Below, piece by piece: positions 16,496 through 25,019 of a stretch of DNA of 31,992 nucleotides. The first letter of the stretch is position 1. Each line of letters starts with the position of its first letter. The translations under genes were made by a program, and so were the position numbers. The notes beneath the pieces were generated by a model. That model was not told the origin of the DNA. It saw only the letters and a program-made list of their open reading frames with translations, and searched no databases. The stretch is from the NCBI GenBank assembly GCA_023428135.1, contig JAEYZG010000015.1:1-31992 (forward strand). The letters run 5' to 3'. The stretch is from Bacteroidota bacterium. GTDB lineage: Bacteria; Bacteroidota; Bacteroidia; Cytophagales; Cytophagaceae.

Positions 16496-18691
16496 TTAAA
16501 AAATAGGATTTTTGCCAGTTTTAAACTTGTGCTGTAACCGTATGTCTATGTTCTTAAAAAGGATTGATCCGATTACAATGTTGCCTTTTCCATTCATCAT
16601 ACCTTGTCTCAAAGCAGGAGTGTCAAAGAGAGGCCTATTTACACTAAGCTCTGCACAATAGTTAAGTCCGCTCCCTGTAGTGATTACTTTCACCTGACCA
16701 CATTCTTCTACCACCCTTCGTTCTACTTTGCCAGGGTGAAGAAAGTGTCCTTCATTTGTATAATTGGTTATAGTAAGGTTTTTATCATCAGGAAATACTT
16801 TAACTGGATCATATTTGGCACTTTCAAGCCTATTGCCGCATAAGGAAAAATCTGATGTAATATCATATATTTTTCTGGCTGCTATAATATTAGGGCTTTG
16901 ATATAACCTATAAGAAGCACATGGAGAAGCATTGGGCTTATTGAAAATTTTAGCCTGTTCAAAAAGCTCCTTTCTGGTATTGAGAGCTTCTCCAACAAGT
17001 GGAACTCCACCTTGAACAGAGCATGTTATTAGGTTTTTACAGTAATATTTAAATATCATCCAGGCAGACAGTATTTGCTTTATATTTTTAATTCCTCCAA
17101 AACTGTTTCCTTCTGTACCTGTGCCACTCCAATCCTGTACATTGGATAGTATTGTTTCAACGTCTTCCTTTGAAAGTTCCAGAAGAAGAAGTATGGGAAG
17201 ATTATCATATGGATAGTCGTAAGGTGTTGGAGTAGTAAGTGTAACATCGTTCTTCATAAGGTTATACACATATTGAGCATTACAGTTATTGCTGTTAGGA
17301 TCGTTCTGATCACATATCACAGTGGTAATTTGGTATTCATGCCAGTCTAATCTTTTTCGATCCTCCGGAGTTTGTGCTTCTGTTGCATTCATATCTTCGT
17401 CCTTACAAATGGTATAATCATCCTCCAGTGAGAAGTTGTTATTCGATTTGATACGAAGAATACCATTGTCTGTAGCGACCCATATAACTGTATCTTTTTC
17501 AGATGCACCTCCTGTAATGTTGTTCGAAGTAAGCCCACTGTTAGCAGTAGTATAGAGTGTATAGGATGATGGATCATCAAGCTTTCCAACACCGTTATAT
17601 ACAATCAATCCTTTATTGGTTCCAATGAAAACTTGTCCGCTCTCATTTCCCCAAATAGCGTTAAGACCTACATCTGCTCATGGAAGAAATATATCAGGAA
17701 GGGTCTGGTTATTCAATAAAATCCAGCAATCTTTTACTTTTGCAGCAAAGCCCTTGCCTGCACTCAGGCCAACCCAGGAGTTGTCTTGTGGAGTCAGGTA
17801 GATCGATTTGAATACACCACCCTCAGTGGCACCGAGGTCTTCAAACGTAATGGAACCAAGAAACTGGCCACTGAGATTGTAGCGTACTATTCTTGCCGGA
17901 AAATATTCAGCATCAACAACTTTTCCTGGTCCTTTTCTGCTTGTAGTGTATTCATAAGGGTATACACTCACCCAAACCTCGTTGTTACTGCACGCAATTG
18001 ATTCACATCTTCTGGATCCAGGTGTTGCAGAGGCTGGAACGTTACATGTATATGCGGGATAAGGTAATTCCGGTGCCTCATTTCCATTCCTGTAGTCCGA
18101 CCAGGTACTGTAAGAGGTAAAAAGAGATTCTTCTTGTCTTTTATATGAAAATGTTCCTGGTGTTAGTATAAAATCGGAGCCTGAAATAAGATAATGAGAT
18201 CTGTTTGCGCTCCATATAGTATTAAATCTGTCTACAACTATACTGCTTATATTCAGGCTCGCAATCCCGTCCCTTTGCAGATAAGGAAGACATTCAGCAT
18301 TCCTGTCAGGATAAAAATGTCGGGCTTCTGAAAAGTTATTAATATTGATCATTTCTATACCACCACTTGCAAAAGTACTCCCACCTAAACCCGCATGACC
18401 TACCCATACTTTGTCTCCTTTGTCAGCCGCTATTGTCTGTATTACATAGTTTGAAACAGTGGAAGTGCCTACTTCTGTTAGCACGGAGAACGTAGCCTTT
18501 GGATTGCTGCGTTTGTCAAGATAGTAGATACCGGCCTTGTCGGTTCCTGCCCAAACGTTACCGCTTGTATCCACAGTAATGCAGGTAAAGGCTTGTCCTG
18601 TATTGTAGCTGGTGATTTCCCGAAGTAGGTTGTCCTGACTGTATGCCCTGAAGCATATCAAGAGGAATAAAAGTAAACTGATTTTTTTCAT
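16496..18691 (-). pseudogene. Exported propeller protein interrupted by one in-frame TGA
   Basis: The gene starts at ATG 18691 with a signal peptide (MKKISLLLFLLICFRAYSQ) and reads 337 residues of propeller-type repeats (VDTSGNVWAGTDKAGIYYLD, VWVGHAGLGG, VDRFNTIWSANRSHYL) to FLP, then TGA at 17680-17678. The same frame continues at once with ADVGLNAIWGNESGQVFIG and TNKGLIVYNG, a typical propeller blade, and stays open to 16496. Thus about 730 sense codons are split by a single nonsense codon; a TTG at 17608 is not a real start. The C-terminal 300 residues have no sorting domain and end in a compact module (FLHPGKVERRVVEEC, VITTGSGLNYC, ILFKNIDIRLQHKFK) that I do not recognise. Sequencing error, a recent mutation or read-through are alternatives. 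Confidence 0.85.
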
Positions 18692-18703
18692 GTGTGATGA
18701 TGT

Positions 18704-18723
18704 GTTTGTTTGTTTGTTTGTTT
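18704..18723. repeat. Tetranucleotide repeat (GTTT)x5 in the 5' leader of the propeller gene
   Basis: Five perfect units starting at 18704, 18708, 18712, 18716 and 18720. On the coding (minus) strand it reads AAAC repeats ending 12 bases before the ATG at 18691, that is, within the ribosome-binding or spacer region. Confidence 0.85.
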
Positions 18724-18899
18724 TGTTAACTTTTTGAGTAATTACATTTGTTGAAATCGGAAAGTGATAGTAATATTATTCTATTGGATTAGTTATTTTA
18801 TCAAAGCCTATAAACTCATCGCTAACCCTTCTCAAGAAGAAGAAGGAACAGTCGATGATAAGAATGTTTGATATAAAAATAATACAACTTAATACCCTA

Positions 18900-18940
18900 C
18901 ACATTAAAGTCCCTCTCCTTCAGGAGGGAGATTTAATGTG
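18900..18940. repeat. Long imperfect hairpin in non-coding DNA
   Basis: CACATTAAA (18900-18908) pairs perfectly with TTTAATGTG (18932-18940); inside, TCCCTC (18910-18915) pairs with GAGGGA (18924-18929), leaving a small internal loop and an 8-nt apical loop. It is not just downstream of any gene, so it may be a terminator for an unseen small RNA, a remnant of a mobile repeat, or part of a leader. Confidence 0.55.
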
Positions 18941-20066
18941 AGGTCTTTTATGGTATTACCTTATAAGTCCATTATCGTCACGGGACTTAAATAACTGATC
19001 AATCAATTGCTTTTTCATCCTAAGTCCTGTGAAGGATCTGATAGTTACAAAGCAAAATTCAATTCAATCTACACTTACCAGATAGTCAAATTTTCATTCT
19101 TTATAAAAAGCTCTGATGCTTATTGGTTCAGCATGGCAGAGTACTTAAGTTGAGGGGAATGTCCTTTAGGAGTAAGGGTAGGGATATGGTTTGTAACTTT
19201 AAAAACGAAACCTGAACACCTATTCCTAAAACAAAAGATCTTGTATTAATATAAGTTAAAATTCACACAGCTAATTCCTTCGGGAAGGTAAATATAAAAA
19301 AGGTTTAAACTAATAAAAAAATAATGCTGATTTTCCGTTTACATATAGGCCTTTAAAGAAGGCTAATCTTTTATTCATTTTAAACTTATCCTTTTGTTTT
19401 AGGAGCTCTGGCTATTTTGATGCAGGATTCATATATAGAGTTATTCTTAATTTAAAAAGGTCAGCTATCTTTAGTATTAATATTAAATTGCCTTAAGGTT
19501 CAATAGTTGTTGTATTAATATAAATCGGTCTTTACAAATAAATATCAAATACACGTGACAGTATCCTGTCAAATACATTGTAATAGATATTAAGAGATTT
19601 GTACTTAATGTTTTAACTATACACAGACTTATTATATTTTGGTGTCAATGCTTTTATACCAATTCAATACTTACTAATAATTAGGTATGATACTTTCTTT
19701 GAAATTAAGCTTGATCTGTATCTAATGTAATGTTGTCATGTTCATGTGTGACTTCTCCTTATTACTCTTACTTTTCGCTTCAAATTTGGTATATCAATGT
19801 CATTCATCTTTCTTTCTCTCACATGAGCCGAAAATTATTCATTTTTCTAACCAGTCAATCCTATGCTCTACTGTAAACCCGCCAGTGAGGAAAGATCACC
19901 ACATCTTTATTGTCTTAAAAACCTTTCTGTATGTACCGCCTTTTCTATGCATTTCGAGAATAATTGAGGGATTACTTGTAGAAACACACCCTGTTTTGTG
20001 GAAAAACTCTACAGTATAATTTTTCCCATCAAACTTAATTTATTCTGTTTCACCCTAAACTCTCAC

Positions 20067-20081
20067 TGGCACAAGGCTTGT
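20067..20081 (+). promoter_or_regulatory. Candidate sigma-54 promoter of the glycosyltransferase gene
   Basis: TGGCACAAGGCTTGT has the -24 GG and -12 region at the correct 10-bp separation; it departs from the consensus (TGGCAC-N5-TTGC) only in the last base. It lies about 70 bp upstream of the start codon at 20150. No enhancer-binding activator gene is visible in this window, so support is by sequence only. Confidence 0.4.
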
Positions 20082-20149
20082 ATTTGGTTGGTATGTCTCA
20101 CTGTGATTTCACTGCGGGACTATTTTAATAATTTTATTTAGAATCGATT

Positions 20150-21658
20150 ATGTTTGAATCAATGAGCACCACAACTGAGGAAACTGTTTTAACTCAGTCT
20201 CATCTTCGTTCTTCGAAGAAAGAATCAGTTAACAGAGAGGTGAATAATAATTTAGCCGGTTTTGTATTACCTGGTTACGGTGCATTTCCTCAAATAGGCT
20301 TATTTTCTTACATTAAGAAGAACTTGAGTGGTATCTCCAAAGCTACTTTAGTAAGAATGTGTACAGTAATATTGTTGTGTATAGGAGCTTTTGGAGTGTA
20401 TACATTACAATCTGATTTTGAGCGCATCCATACAGAGAGAATGAACTCTGCATGGGGCTTAACCTTAATTGTGATAACCACTTCATTGCTTTTATACAGA
20501 ATTATTTTTTTTCTGTTTAATTTATTTCTGTATTTAAGGTACAAGCCCATTCAATCTGTGTCTGATGAACAGTTACCCACTTGTACGGTAATTGTTCCAG
20601 CTTATAATGAAGGAAAGCTGGTTTGGCAGACTCTATTAAGCCTGGCTGATAGCAGTTATCCGGAAGAAAAATTACAACTGATTGCTATTGACGATGGAAG
20701 TAAAGATGATACATGGTATTGGATTAAAAAAGCAAAAGATCAGTTAGGTGATCGTCTGGCAATTTATCAGCAACCTGAAAATAAAGGAAAACGACATGCA
20801 CTCTATCGTGGATTTAAAATTGCTACAGGAGAGATTCTTGTGACAGTGGATAGTGATTCAATAGTAAAACCTGATACCTTAAGAAACCTGGTGAGTCCAT
20901 TTATTACCAATGAAAATTGTGGTGCCGTAGCAGGTAACGTGCATGTTTTAAATAAAGCAAAGGCAATCATCCCTAAAATGTTAAATGTAAGTTTCATTTA
21001 TAACTTTGAGTTCATGCGCTCTGCACAGAGCAAATTAGGTTCAGTACTTTGTACTCCGGGTGCTTTGGCTGCTTATCGCAAAAATGCGGTGCTGAAATGT
21101 TTGCCTAAGTGGATCAACCAAAGCTTTATGGGGCAACCATCAGATATCGGTGAAGACAGAGCTATAACCAACATGATTTTGAAACAGGGTTATGAGGTAT
21201 TGTTTCAGAAAAATGCTTATGTACTGACAAATGTACCTGAAACCTATAAGGGATTATATAAAATGTTTATCAGATGGGAAAGAAGTAACGTGCGGGAAAA
21301 TATTGAGATGGCACAATTTATCTTTAAAAAGTTTAGAAGTGGATCTAAAACTGGTACGAGACTTTTATTTTTAGATCAATGGTTAAGTATTTTAACAGCT
21401 TATCCATTTATAATACTGATGATGATATTTATATTAACACATCCACTGATGTTTTTGAGTTCGATACTTTTCAGTATTCTGATGCTTTCAAGTTTTCCTG
21501 TTTTCTTTTATGCAAAAAAATATAATATAGCAGGATCAATTTGGGCTTATTCATATAGTATTTTATATGCCTTCGGCTTATTTTGGATTACTCCATATTC
21601 TATTGCAACTGTCAGGAGAGGAGGGTGGTTGACGAGAGATTTACCTCAAAAGAAATAA
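20150..21658 (+). CDS. Membrane family 2 glycosyltransferase, processive type (NodC / hyaluronan-synthase-like)
   Basis: A 502-residue inner-membrane enzyme likely to polymerise and export a polysaccharide from nucleotide sugars. Two N-terminal membrane segments (about 67-86 and 101-128) precede the cytoplasmic GT-A domain with VIVPAYNEG (near 148), IDDGSKDD (Asp181-Asp182), the DSDS metal-binding motif (234-237), GEDR with the catalytic Asp (334-337) and RW at 375-376 in IRWERS, the place of the processive QxxRW signature, here with FIRW so the Gln is not conserved. Several C-terminal membrane helices follow (about 405-490). Product sugar is unknown; GlcNAc or glucuronate polymers are made by relatives. 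The N-terminal 60 residues are an extra cytoplasmic extension. ATG 20162 is an alternative start. No partner export gene is adjacent. Confidence 0.9.
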   Translation: MFESMSTTTEETVLTQSHLRSSKKESVNREVNNNLAGFVLPGYGAFPQIGLFSYIKKNLSGISKATLVRMCTVILLCIGAFGVYTLQSDFERIHTERMNSAWGLTLIVITTSLLLYRIIFFLFNLFLYLRYKPIQSVSDEQLPTCTVIVPAYNEGKLVWQTLLSLADSSYPEEKLQLIAIDDGSKDDTWYWIKKAKDQLGDRLAIYQQPENKGKRHALYRGFKIATGEILVTVDSDSIVKPDTLRNLVSPFITNENCGAVAGNVHVLNKAKAIIPKMLNVSFIYNFEFMRSAQSKLGSVLCTPGALAAYRKNAVLKCLPKWINQSFMGQPSDIGEDRAITNMILKQGYEVLFQKNAYVLTNVPETYKGLYKMFIRWERSNVRENIEMAQFIFKKFRSGSKTGTRLLFLDQWLSILTAYPFIILMMIFILTHPLMFLSSILFSILMLSSFPVFFYAKKYNIAGSIWAYSYSILYAFGLFWITPYSIATVRRGGWLTRDLPQKK

Positions 21659-21788
21659 GGGATGAAAGTATACTTGATTTGTATAAGTTGTAAATTAAAG
21701 TAGTTATTTGATTGTGATATAGCAAAGCAGTAAAAATTATCAATAAAGATGAATAAAAAGAATAAGAGAGCTCTAAGATAGTGTGGGT

Positions 21789-21834
21789 AATATTTATCGG
21801 TCTGAAGTATTAATACTTTAGACCGATAAATATT
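21789..21834. terminator. Very strong bidirectional terminator (23-bp stem)
   Basis: Two 23-nt arms meet at 21811/21812 with no spacer, paired throughout except one G-U; the core is TCGGTCT / AGACCGA and the outer ends are AATATTTA / TAAATATT. It lies between the convergent glycosyltransferase (131 nt away) and the DUF2945 gene (82 nt away) and can serve both. Confidence 0.85.
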
Positions 21835-21916
21835 ATTGCTATTAAATACTATTCTTCGAGATGATATGCTTTTGATACTTCCTCAAAGGAATTTAGATCA
21901 ACATTGCTTTGACTAT

Positions 21917-22126
21917 TTATTCTTTTGTCAATGCTGTTCCCTTATGAGCAGCAATATGACCCGTCTTACTGCTTTTAATCTCAAATTGAGGATCGTCTTT
22001 GGTAGCCCGATGAGTGTGGCCTTTGTAATCAAAATCATTTGTATGTATTTTTATAATTGTCCCTGACACCCTTCCTGCTTCTGAGTTCCAGCTCACTTTA
22101 TCGCCAACCTTAAATTTCGTTTCCAT
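21917..22126 (-). CDS. DUF2945 (TUDOR-like) small protein
   Basis: A 69-residue soluble protein with the family features FKVGDKVSWNSEAGRVSGTI near the N-terminus, followed by IIKIHTND, HTHRATKDDPQFEIKSSKTG and HKGTALTK. This fold is also called the hypervirulence-associated TUDOR domain; its biochemical function in bacteria is not established, although a nucleic-acid or peptide-binding role has been suggested from the fold. It is the last gene of a three-gene minus-strand cluster, only 16 bp after the DUF488 gene, and ends before the strong terminator at 21789-21834. Confidence 0.9.
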   Translation of the reverse strand: METKFKVGDKVSWNSEAGRVSGTIIKIHTNDFDYKGHTHRATKDDPQFEIKSSKTGHIAAHKGTALTKE

Positions 22127-22142
22127 AAATATTTTTCTTTAA

Positions 22143-22685
22143 CTAAAACAAAGTTGCATCCGAATAAGAAATATGACCTTCAGTTACAATTGCAGGAGAT
22201 GTATAAGGATGTTCCTGAACTTTTCCTGCTGCCATTATATGCAATACAGACCAGCCTTTTGCTTTCAGATAATCAGATATCATTGATCGATGGCAACTCC
22301 ACCAGACTGCTTCAGAACACATATATACAGTAGGGTATTTTAATGCAATAGATTCCAGATCAGATACCGCATTTTTAAAATCATCCGTTTCCATATAGTC
22401 CGCATATCCGCGAAAAGATTCATTGCGCCAGCGGTTGTTTTTAGAATCCTTTTTCATTTTTCTCCTTCCGCCTAAACCTTCCATATGGATGTAATTTATT
22501 CCGTTATTCTCCAAAGAGATTTTTAAATTTTCTTTATTGAAATGTGGGAATTTACGAGAGCCTGGCAAGCTTCGTACATCACAGAGAATTTTAATATCAA
22601 AGGATTGCAGGATACCAATAAACGCTTCAATGCTATGATTAGAATGCCCTATGGTATAAACGGTATGTTTCTCCAATGTTTTCAT
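22143..22685 (-). CDS. DUF488 family protein
   Basis: A 180-residue cytoplasmic protein of the widespread DUF488 family. Visible hallmarks are YTIGHSNHSIEAFIGIL at the N-terminus, LCDVRSLPGSRKFPHFN, YIHMEGLGGRRK, and the Cys-rich catalytic-looking segment VYMCSEAVWWSCHRSMI in which CxE and CHR are conserved. Its function is not settled; the fold has been compared with phosphatase and rhodanese-like Cys enzymes. The ATG at 22685 is preferred over an in-frame TTG two codons upstream. It sits between DUF2945 (16 bp) and the SMUG2-like glycosylase (46 bp), all on the minus strand, so they are probably one transcript. Confidence 0.93.
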   Translation of the reverse strand: MKTLEKHTVYTIGHSNHSIEAFIGILQSFDIKILCDVRSLPGSRKFPHFNKENLKISLENNGINYIHMEGLGGRRKMKKDSKNNRWRNESFRGYADYMETDDFKNAVSDLESIALKYPTVYMCSEAVWWSCHRSMISDYLKAKGWSVLHIMAAGKVQEHPYTSPAIVTEGHISYSDATLF

Positions 22686-22731
22686 TTGCAATTACCCTTC
22701 TACTTAATAAAGAGAAATAGGGGAGTATGGT

Positions 22732-23424
22732 TCATTCATTCTTCAATGCCAGTATATATTTGTTGATGTACAACTGCTTTTGTTTCGATTTATATTGTTG
22801 TATATACCGAGGGTGCTCAAGGACTTTTATACGATCAAATAGTTTTGCTTCCTTGTTCAATTTTCCTATGTACTCTGCATTTTTCATTCCTAATACATAC
22901 ACCTCAGAAGTGTCTAATCCCAGGCTGACATGTTTTTTCAAAGACAAAATCATAAAGTCTTTCACCATATTAAAAAGCGCTGGGTCGTCATAATAATTAG
23001 CATTAAGCCATTTGCCACCTGTCGATTGTCTAATGATTGCTAAAGGAAACGGGGAATTAATATAGTAATCTTTATAAAAGGCTTCAGCACCTCCATATTC
23101 AGCAATCATATCGTACATAAAGACAGAAGATACTTCGTGTGTGTAAGCAGATATCATCGGTATACCACAAACTTTTTCCAGTCGTTTGGTATCTGTAAAG
23201 GGAACACCTGTAACTCCGGCACCGTGCCTGCTGGGATTGATTCCGATGATGAATTTACGTTGGACCTGATCATTGTAATATTTATAATAAAATTGCTTCA
23301 TAACCTCCATTGTTTCAGGATTATGCAGATAAGGATTCAATACCTGAAACCCTTCTGGTAATGAACCTGTATATTTTAATTGCCGATTGAAATCAATCAC
23401 TTTATCCGCAAAGGTTATGGACAT
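22732..23424 (-). CDS. SMUG2-type uracil-DNA glycosylase superfamily protein
   Basis: A 230-residue protein of the group annotated SMUG2 DNA glycosylase (formerly DUF4918). It has the active-site-like segment FIIGINPSRHGAGVTGVPFT followed by DTKRLEKVCGI, and the distal HPRYIQQY motif, corresponding to the two catalytic loops of the uracil-DNA glycosylase superfamily (GINPG-type and HPS-type). It should remove uracil or a damaged base from DNA in base-excision repair, though the substrate of this subgroup is not well defined. It is the first gene of the minus-strand cluster with DUF488 and DUF2945. The 184-bp gap to the divergent gene at 23609 must hold both promoters. Confidence 0.88.
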   Translation of the reverse strand: MSITFADKVIDFNRQLKYTGSLPEGFQVLNPYLHNPETMEVMKQFYYKYYNDQVQRKFIIGINPSRHGAGVTGVPFTDTKRLEKVCGIPMISAYTHEVSSVFMYDMIAEYGGAEAFYKDYYINSPFPLAIIRQSTGGKWLNANYYDDPALFNMVKDFMILSLKKHVSLGLDTSEVYVLGMKNAEYIGKLNKEAKLFDRIKVLEHPRYIQQYKSKQKQLYINKYILALKNE

Positions 23425-23608
23425 AAAATTTGTTTTAGTTGTTTCAATTATAACGAGTATTCTTTTATTTACATATTTAAAGCAATTCTTTTGGATACCA
23501 AAAGGTTGTGGATTTTTATCTATATTGCTATCTGAGGAAAAATTCGGGAGAATGAAATCTACAAAGACGATTAAGTTTTTTTTTCATATTTATTAAGAAG
23601 AATTTTTT

Positions 23609-24337
23609 ATGAAAATAGTCAAAGAGCTGTCCCGGTTACTTGTCTTTGGAAGTATACTGACTGCACTGTTATCTTTATATGGATTCAAGGAATATGATAA
23701 TGATATCATATTTTATAAGGTAGATTTAAAGCAAGCAGACCTGAAATTTTACTGGAAAGATAGTGATGGCAATATTATCAGAAGCTTACAGAATCTTAAG
23801 TTATTAGTTGATGGAAATCATCAAAAACTGGTGTTTGCCATGAATGGAGGTATGTACAAAAAAGACAACTCTCCTCAGGGTTTGTATATTCAGGAAGGCA
23901 AAGTACTTTCCCGATCAGATACAGGTTCTGGTAATGGTAATTTCTATATGAAACCAAATGGAGTTTTTTACATTTCCAATAACAATAAAGCGCATGTCTC
24001 ACAAACTTCGGCATTTAATTCAAAAGATGTCAAATATGCTACACAGTCAGGCCCCATGCTGCTTATAGATGGAGAGATTCATCCCGCATTTCAGAAGGGT
24101 TCCCAAAACCTTAATATCAGAAATGGAGTAGGAATTTTACCGGACGGAAATATTATCTTCGCTATATCAAAAAATGAAATTAACTTTTATGATTTTGCTC
24201 AATACTTTAAAGATGCAGGATGCAAAAACGCACTATACCTGGATGGCTTTGTTTCAAGAGCCTATATACCTGAGAAGAACTGGATTCAGACAGATGGAAA
24301 TTTTGGCGTAATTATTGGGGTAATAAAAAAATACTAG
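23609..24337 (+). CDS. Phosphodiester glycosidase family protein (NAGPA-like)
   Basis: A 242-residue protein with an N-terminal hydrophobic segment (about residues 9-24, LLVFGSILTALLSLYGF) that acts as signal or anchor. The body matches the phosphodiester glycosidase family related to the uncovering enzyme NAGPA and to bacterial YigE: FAMNGGMYKKDNSPQGL, NGVFYI, QSGPMLLIDGEIHP, RNGVGILPDGNIIFAISK and ALYLDGFVSRAYIP. In relatives the last motif reads LDGGGS; here it is LDGFVS, which could alter activity. Such enzymes cleave sugar-1-phosphodiesters, for example on exopolysaccharide or cell-wall glycopolymers. It acts outside the cytoplasm. Divergent from the glycosylase cluster. Confidence 0.88.
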   Translation: MKIVKELSRLLVFGSILTALLSLYGFKEYDNDIIFYKVDLKQADLKFYWKDSDGNIIRSLQNLKLLVDGNHQKLVFAMNGGMYKKDNSPQGLYIQEGKVLSRSDTGSGNGNFYMKPNGVFYISNNNKAHVSQTSAFNSKDVKYATQSGPMLLIDGEIHPAFQKGSQNLNIRNGVGILPDGNIIFAISKNEINFYDFAQYFKDAGCKNALYLDGFVSRAYIPEKNWIQTDGNFGVIIGVIKKY

Positions 24338-24428
24338 AGTTAATTTAAACCAGAAGAACTCAAGACCAGAAATTAATTTTTAACAAGTAATACTTTTTAA
24401 CTCAGATTTTAATCAGGTGGTTATCAAA

Positions 24429-25019
24429 ATGAAAAAATATTTCATGTTGTCTGGTGCTTTGATGTGCCTGATTTTTATTAAAGCACAAGCACAGACAGAG
24501 TCTAATTATGAAAAATTTATAGGTGAACCGATTGTAAAATTCGGAGCACATTTTCATCACTCCAATTACATTGAAAGTTACAATACTAACGCTGGAGGAT
24601 TTATCCTGGAAGCATCCGGGCCAAAGATGGGCGTTTCCTATACAGGAAGAATAGGGGTAACCTCTTCCAATCAATTCTATGCATACACAGGAGCAGGGCA
24701 GGTAATTGGTTTGTACCTGTTGAAAGATAGCAAAACTACAGGACTTGGAATTATTGGCCTGATTGGATTACTAATACCGGAAAGTTTTATCTTATACTCA
24801 TATCCCACGAGCAAAAGCAGACTAGGGTTTTATCTCAGTCCATGGGGAGTAGAACATATTCCAGACAAGGAAACAAAGGTAAGTATAGAAGCAGGAGTAA
24901 AATATTCCAGGAAGTTAAGCGACAGGTTTTATATCGAACCATTCATAGGGGCCAAAGCGATCTATAAAACGGATAGACAAGCTGTAAGTGCCGGACTTAA
25001 TTTCTTTTTTACAAAATAA
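24429..25019 (+). CDS. Predicted outer-membrane or periplasmic beta-rich protein, unknown function
   Basis: A 196-residue exported protein, taken from ATG 24429 because the signal peptide (MKKYFMLSGALM to KAQAQ) begins there; the upstream in-frame GTG at 24417 would only add MVIK. The mature part alternates polar and hydrophobic residues (GFILEASGPKMGVSYTGRIG, KVSIEAGVKYSRKL, FYIEPFIGAKAIY, AVSAGLNFFFTK), with glycine-rich and aromatic-ended strands as in small outer-membrane beta-barrels. I cannot name the family. It follows the phosphodiester glycosidase by 91 bp in the same direction. Confidence 0.75.
   Translation: MKKYFMLSGALMCLIFIKAQAQTESNYEKFIGEPIVKFGAHFHHSNYIESYNTNAGGFILEASGPKMGVSYTGRIGVTSSNQFYAYTGAGQVIGLYLLKDSKTTGLGIIGLIGLLIPESFILYSYPTSKSRLGFYLSPWGVEHIPDKETKVSIEAGVKYSRKLSDRFYIEPFIGAKAIYKTDRQAVSAGLNFFFTK

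Larger units (their letters stand above)
18692..20149. other. 1.46-kb stretch without a convincing gene
   Basis: Low-GC DNA between two divergent genes. It holds the GTTT repeat at 18704-18723, a long hairpin at 18900-18940, two exact copies of TTGTATTAATATAA (19241-19254 and 19510-19523), a TGACAG-TATC-CTGTCA inverted repeat at 19556-19571 and a sigma-54-like promoter at 20067-20081. A 93-codon open frame at 19738-20019 has no recognisable domain, and its composition looks like chance. No tRNA or known RNA was recognised. Confidence 0.6.

Noticed and set aside
17389..17608. Separate gene starting at TTG 17608
   Set aside because: The frame is continuous with the upstream gene apart from one TGA, and there is no signal peptide or independent start region.
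19738..20019. 93-codon open frame with a hydrophobic start
   Set aside because: No recognisable domain or start context, unusual composition for this genome, and the opposite strand is also partly open; likely chance.
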